Assembly: GCA_965153355.1 (NCBI GenBank) | Contig: OZ231127.1 | Location: 93,000,001 to 93,064,000, forward strand | Length of the DNA: 64,000 nucleotides | Reading direction: 5' to 3' | Source of the DNA: Flaccisagitta enflata | Lineage: Eukaryota; Chaetognatha; Sagittoidea; Aphragmophora | Shown here: one piece after another, positions 57,701-64,000 of the stretch | Position numbering within the stretch: the first letter of the stretch is position 1 | How the letters are laid out: each line of letters begins with the position of its first letter | The notes under the pieces: generated by a model | What the model was told of the DNA's origin: nothing | Database searches by the model: none | The model's input: the letters and a program-made list of their open reading frames with translations, nothing else | Position numbers and translations under genes: made by a program

Positions 57701-60054
57701 TTTGGTTGTTAGTGACGCTGTCATTTGAGCGGTGGCGATCGGTTTGTTATCCTTTATCGTCTCTCTCTGTTTGGAAGTCACGAAGAACGCGAATTATGAT
57801 CGCCTTCATCTGTTTCTTCTCCTTTGTTTTTACGTGTCCAAAGATGGACGAATACGAAATGGAGGCGAGTCTAATGGAATCAGGGATCAGGATTTGGAAA
57901 TGGAGAAGGAAATCAAAGGGCCTTGATACCTGAACCACAGCCTTTTCACCAAAATTTAAGACTTGTGGTCCAATTGTTAGCCCATAGTCCTTCATCACAT
58001 CCACAAAGGCCAAAAGATTCCCCATTAATCCCCATCACCCCATGCATAGGTCGTGAATTCCTTCGGAATCACCACATCCTTGCATACACTGATTTAGGGG
58101 CACTGGCTCGGATGACCCTCCAACGATTTTGCCATCATTACTTTTCTCTTTTTCTAAACAGCTCCTCACTGATGAGTGGACAGGGAAAGATTGGGTCATT
58201 GATGGTCGATCTTGTAAATCGCCGATTATTATCTGCAGCAACAAGGATTTGATGGGCAACTGTAAATATCTCATCGGTTATCTCTTCATCGCCAGTCAAT
58301 TGCTCAGATTCTTTCTTCCTCATTTCCTTCTCATATTTTTCACTATTGCAATTGTCCTAAAGCTGCGCAAAGGTAAACATGGCCCCCAAAAGTAAAAAAA
58401 AGTATGCATGGTGTCTAAATTGAGCTAGACTGATTCATGGACAGAATTTAATGCGTATGTATATGTTTTAGATAAGGTATTCATAATGAAGTGAAGTTTT
58501 TAATACATTAAAGTTAAGTTACAATATCAATGTGGAATTTTTCTTATGCCAATTCTTAACCATTCAGCCCGCGTGTCGCCTCTACATCGCTTTAATTCAA
58601 CCCAGTCCATGTTTGAAGGTGGAGATGGCAGCAACAACAAACGTGATGGTACTATCCATGATGGCGTTATACAATGATACATAAAAGCTACGAATGGGTG
58701 GAGATTGTTGAAAGACTTGTCCAAGAACGCCATTTTTACATCATAAGAAGTGACCATTAAGGTGTCAACTTTTGTCGGGGTCATTTAAATGATATCAGCA
58801 ACACTCCCATTCCATATCTTTTCCCCTTGCAGTTTGCAACCACGACTCTGGTGATAGCGGAGATGTTATAAGAGAGCGAGGTGATGCCGTCGTCAATAAT
58901 ATTTCGAGTCAAGGAAATATCTTCCTGAAAGCGCTAAGTACGAGTACTAGTTGCGACGTGAACGATGCTATGATGAAACATCATGGCAGGTGTTTTGAAA
59001 AGACTGTCGATTGTTTTTATGGATGTATTCCCCTTCATTGCCGCAACCAAAAGAAATTACCGCCGAGGGATTTGCGGAAACTGCAGAGAATGAACAGCAG
59101 CAATTTCATTCAAAAAACCTTCAACATCAACAAGATGTGCATAATACTTGTTACCTGTGAGTAGACTGTGTGCGTCGTGAAAAAGAAAAAGAGAATTACC
59201 GTTAAAAGTTGCCCACACAAACGGCAAGGGACCAACAAAATACTTATACTTTGTTGATAGGTTCTCTTCTTTTCCACACCCCGATGGCTGGATTCAATTG
59301 TGCAATTTTCGTGAAGCACATCATAAAATATTGTACAGCAAAAGAAAATGGAGACAATTGTCTGTCCGAAGATTCAAAAACGGTGCGAATTTCGAATGAG
59401 TGATGTGGTTACAATACTAGTTAACTTGTTACAGCACCCGGAAACGTCGCGACATGAGAATGAATGAATGAATGAATGAATGAATGAATGAATGAATGAA
59501 TGAATGAATGAATGAATGAATGAATGAATGAATGAATGATTGAATGAATGAATGAATAATTCGGGGGGATATTAAGATGATTTAGGGTGATGTTGAGACA
59601 AATGTAGGTCCGAGTTAGAAACAATAATAGGCTTCAAAATTATCATTCTATGTAGAAAGAAACTCATTCATTGCCATATATGCTCTTTTCCCCTGTATAA
59701 CTCAAACTTCGGCTTGTCTCATTACCTCCTTGAATCGTACTTGAGCCGAAGTGACTTAAATCCAGTGATTTTTAAAATATCGCCTCATTCCGTTTTTTTC
59801 CACTTTATCTGTATGTTGTGTAATACAATAGTTGGTACATACTTGACTTTCAGGATTCGATAAATAAGTCGCTGCACGCGAGCATGATGATGCATCTGAT
59901 CGACGCCAGTTTGACTAACTTGATCATCTACATGTGTTTTAGTGGTTCTTTCTGGATCACTCTCAAATCTCTTCTCAGAAAAGTCCTTTTATTTGGGAGT
60001 AGAAGTCTCACAACGCCAATTTCAACTAAAATGAAAAATGTCAATAGCATTTGA
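57701..60054 (+). CDS. Rhodopsin-class GPCR, TM3 to stop (TM1-TM2 exons not found)
   Basis: Exon with TM3 end and TM4 from 57701 (WLLVTLSFERWRSVCYPLSS: ERW in place of DRY, then the usual Y-P-L of loop 2; TM4 IMIAFICFFSFVFTC); 58162-58372 (extracellular loop 2 with Cys, TM5 FFLPHFLLIFFTIAIVLKLRK region); 58833-59156 (long intracellular loop 3 with several Cys, start of TM6); 59261-59382 (TM6 rest, HTPM where many receptors have WxP); 59854-60054 (TM7 LIDASLTNLIIYMCFSGSF, TNLIIY replacing NPxxY, then a short tail ending NVNSI-stop). Phases of the last four exons match (1,1,0). The donor after TM4 is unclear (57.84-57.93 kb). TM1-TM2 are absent between the (TTG)n tracts and this exon; the 57112-57572 repeat lies there. 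It may be 5'-truncated. The ligand is unknown. Confidence 0.8.
59457..59557. repeat. (GAAT)n microsatellite
   Basis: Lies in the GPCR TM6-TM7 intron. Confidence 0.95.
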
Positions 60055-60920
60055 ATCAAAATTCACCAATGCCTTCTTGGTAACATGGTACATATAAAAG
60101 ACTCGATACTCCATCCTGTATTTTAAAAATTGATGCAACGTACGTGATATGATGCGATGATATCCATTTGTTCCGCGAAAAACGTGAAGAAACATCAATG
60201 ATGTTTTCCTAAGTATTTGTAGTACAGTAGTAGTACCGCTTACTTGATATCTATAAATATAAATGAGCTCCGAACAAGTGATAGCTAACGAAAGTAAACT
60301 TTAGTCTTTTCCTCATCGTTGTCTCTTTCTAAATTTGCTCCCGTCAATTTGTTTGAATACATTCAACCAAATTACTGATCATATCGTGATTCGTGCACAT
60401 TCGATTCATGTTCTATCTAACAAATTTGATTCTTGAAACGAAAATTTGTCAATGAAGATTTCTCGTTAGAGAAATCAGAAGCCACTCTTAAAAAAAGGTT
60501 GGTTTAAACAAGCAAGTTATTAATTTTGCTCTTATACGCAATTTAACTTCACAGATTAAATCATTAACTAATTTCTGTTTTTGTAATGGAGCTGAAAAAA
60601 ACATCGACCGCCAAAATGATAATGGAGGAGGATGATATCGGTTGACAGTTTTTTGTTTGTCCAGGTTGGATCTATATTTTCTGACTATTATCGCGCAAAT
60701 TGAAAACACTGAAAGAGTGGGTTCTGATTTCTCTAATGTTTATCTATTCATTTGGAATAGTTTCATGCGAATGATCGCTGAAGTTCCTTTCAGTCCATTA
60801 AAACGACCATTTACTGTATTTTTTTTCATTTTGAATGTCCATTTTACATATATGCATCAGCATCTGCATTGGCATTGGTGTAGATAAAATCACCACCGTT
60901 TGAAATTGTTGTGGGTTGTT
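60055..60920. other. Region after the GPCR, nothing recognised
   Basis: AT-rich, no long inverted repeat or coding signal seen. An AATAAA-like signal for the GPCR was not evident. Confidence 0.3.
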
Positions 60921-60926
60921 ACTTTT

Positions 60927-63255
60927 TAGTCGCTTACTAAGCGACTCTACAAAAGGGTGTGTCCCTGGGTAAAGAGGTAGGTCCGTCCGTCCGTAACACG
61001 AAAATTTGGATGACGCAAAATCGGTTTGAATAGCGATTTCTTAGTACTATCTAGGAAATAGAAATCTTTCCACCTATCAATTCATGTCATTTATTGACAC
61101 AATCATGTACATCGGTTGATTGCAAATCGATCAATAGCAAATCGATCAATAATGGATGTAGGCTCCCTCTAACTCGATTACCACCGCCATTAGCCGATTC
61201 AGCAATTTGTAGTTTCTGGGGGCTCTTTGGAGTGATAGTTTCCAGCCTTTTTGTGTGATGAAATTTGTTTCCCCTTTTTGGGCAGCGGCCCCAAAGGGGT
61301 CGATGACCAATGCTTTCACACATGTGGGGGAGTTTTCCTTCTCCTTCTCCTCCCTCTCCTCCTTCTTCCCACGCCCTCAAATCCTGCCCGAGGCCCAAAT
61401 TTCCAGTTCCCGAGGCCCAAATCAGTCTTGGAGTGCCCACATCCTGTCAAAGTCAATCCTAGCTCTGCACTCAAATCTTAGCCTGGAGTAGTTCAGACGG
61501 GGTCTTAAGGCCCAAATCTCAGCCTCCATGTCAAAATCTCAGCAAAGAGGCCAAGATCCACGCCTTGAGGATTTGCCTTTGAGGCGAAGATCAGCCTGAG
61601 GCTGAGAAATGTGGGCCTCAAGACTAAGACCAAATGGTGACTGAATTTGTCTGAGACTGGGATTTGAGGGGAGGGACGGAGGAGGAGGAGGAGAAGGAGA
61701 AAATCCTCATATGTGTGCAAAGCATAGTGCTGCTGATCTTTTCGGCCAGCTGCCCTGCTCCTCTCAATCTCAACCACACCTATTTAAGCAGGGCGTGGGT
61801 ACTGCTGACCATCTAACGTTTATAGACTATTCATCTTTGAATGACTGCAACCTTTAATGGCTATAGACTGACTTTAGTTTCAAAGTAAAAAACAAAAAGA
61901 TGGCCCTTAAAAATTCTCCATTTTGCCACTGACTGCTAATTCATCAAAACAAAGTAGATATTAATATTTATAGATAAAACTTACTTTAAAAAAGAAATCA
62001 TAACCTAAAAGGAATGATTTGTTTAAAGTAAGATAACTTTCTACAGGGTGTTTCGCGCGGGTATTGACTCGATTAGTTCATCGACATAACTTTTCTCCTA
62101 GAAAAGCTAATAAAGTTCTGAAAAAAGGTCTGAATAGATCTTGAAGTGCAGTTTTTTTATCTCACTAATTTTTTATATCCACTCTTTTAAATATGCCCGT
62201 TAAGTGAGTTTGAAGAAAACAACCATATCCAACCTGAATCTTTAATCAGGATAACAATGGCAAAAAAAAAAAAAAAATTGAACTACTTGTTTGTTAGTGT
62301 TCCACATCCAAGCAATGAGAACATAGAAAAATCTATAACCATTTTGAAGGTCTGCAAAAGATCTTTCAAATGAGACCTTGCTTGTTGTCCTATCTCTATC
62401 CGTTTAGAAATGGCATCAGAATGTAACCGGTGGTCAAGAACTTGGAAATTTGGTGTTACCTGATTTTCATGGGTTATCTTTGTTGTTACATATATACATG
62501 TAGAAATTAAACAAATTGAATCGGATATTTGTTCTTGCTGCCATTATAAATTATATTCAAAGCTCTTCAATTTCCTCATAGATATCAAGTAGCAAAGACA
62601 ATCCTAAGTTGCTTAATTGACAAAAACAGAACAAGTAAAATTTCTCATGAAAAAAAAGTTGAAATGATCATTTTTTCATGGGGGATTTTTTTTTAATCCC
62701 ATGCCATTTCTAAATGAATAGAGCTACAATGTCCCACAACGTTCTTTTTTTCCAGATTTTTTGAGCTTTCAAACAATCATAGATTTTCTGTGGTCCAGAC
62801 CTACAATTAAACAGAAACTAGTCAGAGAGTTGTCTATTTTTTTTCTGCCAAGGTTAGTTGACTTGATAAAGTGGTTTTCTTTAAACTCCCATAGCTCCCA
62901 AACCAAAAAGCGCAAATACAAAAAATTGGTGACATAAAAAAACTGCACTTCAAGATCTATTCAGACCTTTTTACAGAATTGGATAGTTTTTCTAGAGAAA
63001 AGGTGTCGATCTAATCGGTCAATACACGAAACAGTAAGACAGATAGCAAGATGCAGTTTGTGCAGATGGCTTGCAAATTTGAAGAGCTTCATTTTTGTCA
63101 CAAATTTTCTCTCAATCAGAGGATTCTTACAAGAGATATTGACTGAAACGTGTGGTAAGATTTCTATTTCCTAGATAGTATTGCTGCCACTGCCCTACCA
63201 CACTACAGCCCGGCCCACTTACTAGTGGCCCTGCCCATCCGCAAGCGTCTACACT
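60927..63255 (-). mobile_element. Hairpin element split by a 2.1 kb TIR element
   Basis: The outer element starts TAGTCGCTTACTAAGCGACT at 60927 and resumes at 63181 (cccgcccatccgcaagcg region). The inner element at 61045-63180 has ~28 bp TIRs (tactatctaggaaatagaaa and its complement) and may have used a TA target. Inside are a GGGCAGCGGCCCC element (61268-61790) and a second inverted pair (62130 against 62945). Confidence 0.75.
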
Positions 63256-63289
63256 CATTTCTTTGTATAAGTACATGTTATTTTTTTCT

Positions 63290-63700
63290 GGGGCTCAGTG
63301 TTCTTATTTTTTAGTCAGTTTGAGGCTCAAACTGTTTTTATGATGTTCTTTTTTTATTTTGATCACTAGCTTATATTGGGATATTCTTTTTCTGGTAACC
63401 TAACTAAACCTAACAAAATGATAATCATTCACCAGGATGATTATCACAAACAAATCAAATTATATCAAGAATACAGTGCAGATTAAAGTAAATCATTGCA
63501 ATTGCACAGTCTCACTTTTAGTTCCATGAAGCTAATCATTACGGCTGTTCCTTCAAGGAGTTGTTTTTAACGGCAACAAATAAGGTTCTGATAGTCTTGA
63601 ATTCTTCTGGTTTTGAGGCTGGCAATGTTTTTATGATTGTTCTTATTTTTTTCATCATCTGAGCCTTAATGTTCTTATAAACAAGGTTCTTAGTCAAAGA
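63290..63700. mobile_element. AAGAACA-type MITE
   Basis: Shares GAGGCT and GTTCTTA words with 8085-8515 and 10280-10762. Ends near ctggggctcagtgttctta and aatgttcttataaacaaggt. Confidence 0.5.
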
Positions 63701-63799
63701 AATGAGCGTATCCGCCCTTGTTACTTTAGTATATCATCGACAACAAAACTTGTGATTCCTAATTATTTGAATTTTAAGTCAAAGACAAAAAAATTCAAG

Positions 63800-64000
63800 A
63801 TGTTGCCTAACGTAACTTCCTGCCCGAATCGTTACAACGAAACTTGCGAATATTACCCCGACTTTTTCGCGACTTCCGCAAACCGTTCTTGGGCGGAAAA
63901 CTTAGAGCAATCCCAGTCGTGGGTGGAATACTCCCAAATCACGCTGGTCATCGTCGGTCTCATCATCAACACTCTCATCGTCCTCATTTTCCTCAACTTC
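63800..64000 (+). CDS. GPCR N-terminus and TM1, cut by window end
   Basis: ATG at 63800 opens a frame with no stop to the window edge: MLPNVTSCPNRYNETCEYYP, then a TM1-like helix ITLVIVGLIINTLIVLIFLNF whose GxxxN pattern is typical of rhodopsin-class receptors. The extracellular part has N-glycosylation sequons (NVT, NET, NRS) and two Cys. It lies 3.7 kb downstream of, and on the same strand as, the other GPCR, so the two may be tandem paralogues. Confidence 0.7.
   Translation, partial: MLPNVTSCPNRYNETCEYYPDFFATSANRSWAENLEQSQSWVEYSQITLVIVGLIINTLIVLIFLNF

Noticed and set aside
58252-59403. A 195-residue secreted Cys-rich protein (signal-like start at 58252, stop at 59403)
   Set aside because: The hydrophobic start is TM5 and the later part is loop 3 and TM6 of a GPCR; a TM7 exon at 59854 joins in phase if the donor at 59383 is used.

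Overview
This is eukaryotic, almost certainly animal (or close holozoan) nuclear DNA. It holds intron-rich genes with phase-matched GT-AG exons that encode a tyrosylprotein sulfotransferase, a PH plus IRS-type PTB docking protein, pieces of an axonemal dynein heavy chain, and rhodopsin-class GPCRs. The dynein implies motile cilia or flagella. I cannot name the species. The window is unusually rich in microsatellites, minisatellites and short non-autonomous transposons, and contains one 33-N assembly gap (33611-33643). Most long open reading frames here are simple repeats read as protein and are not genes.

Layout. 1-501: a fold-back element. 2416-9171 (minus): seven exons of a TPST gene running from the N-terminal signal anchor to near the C terminus; its introns are full of repeats and partial exon copies. 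9.2-16 kb: intergenic, dense in mobile elements. 16190-23025 (minus): seven exons of a DOK/IRS-like docking protein (rest of PH, complete PTB, long Ser/Thr/Asn-rich tail); the first exon is not identified. 23.5-38.5 kb: a repeat field with no gene I can support, including a 1.5 kb minisatellite-filled transposon (27823-29310) and the gap. 39531-39638 and 44230-48327 (minus): dynein heavy chain exons in an order that does not match the protein. 42058-43811 (plus): the last three exons of an unrecognised helical protein. 48.7-57.6 kb: another repeat field, including a 340 bp pure CT tract. 57701-60054 (plus): a GPCR from TM3 to the stop codon. 63800-64000 (plus): the start of a second GPCR, cut by the window edge.

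The genes are unrelated in function and form no operon or pathway. Two patterns run across the window. First, at four splice-site edges in two genes (TPST and dynein), the exon end together with its splice site has been copied several times into the adjoining intron, with the copies separated by, or forming, tandem repeats. Second, a large transposon family begins CAAGGCC, ends in a hairpin followed by CTA, and carries variable tandem-repeat cores (ACGG, AGAGACATAA, AAGTCATTCT, GTCTGGTTTAA). Its subterminal inverted repeats differ among copies but stay complementary within each copy, and one nested copy suggests insertion between two T residues, as known for Helentron-type (Helitron2) elements.
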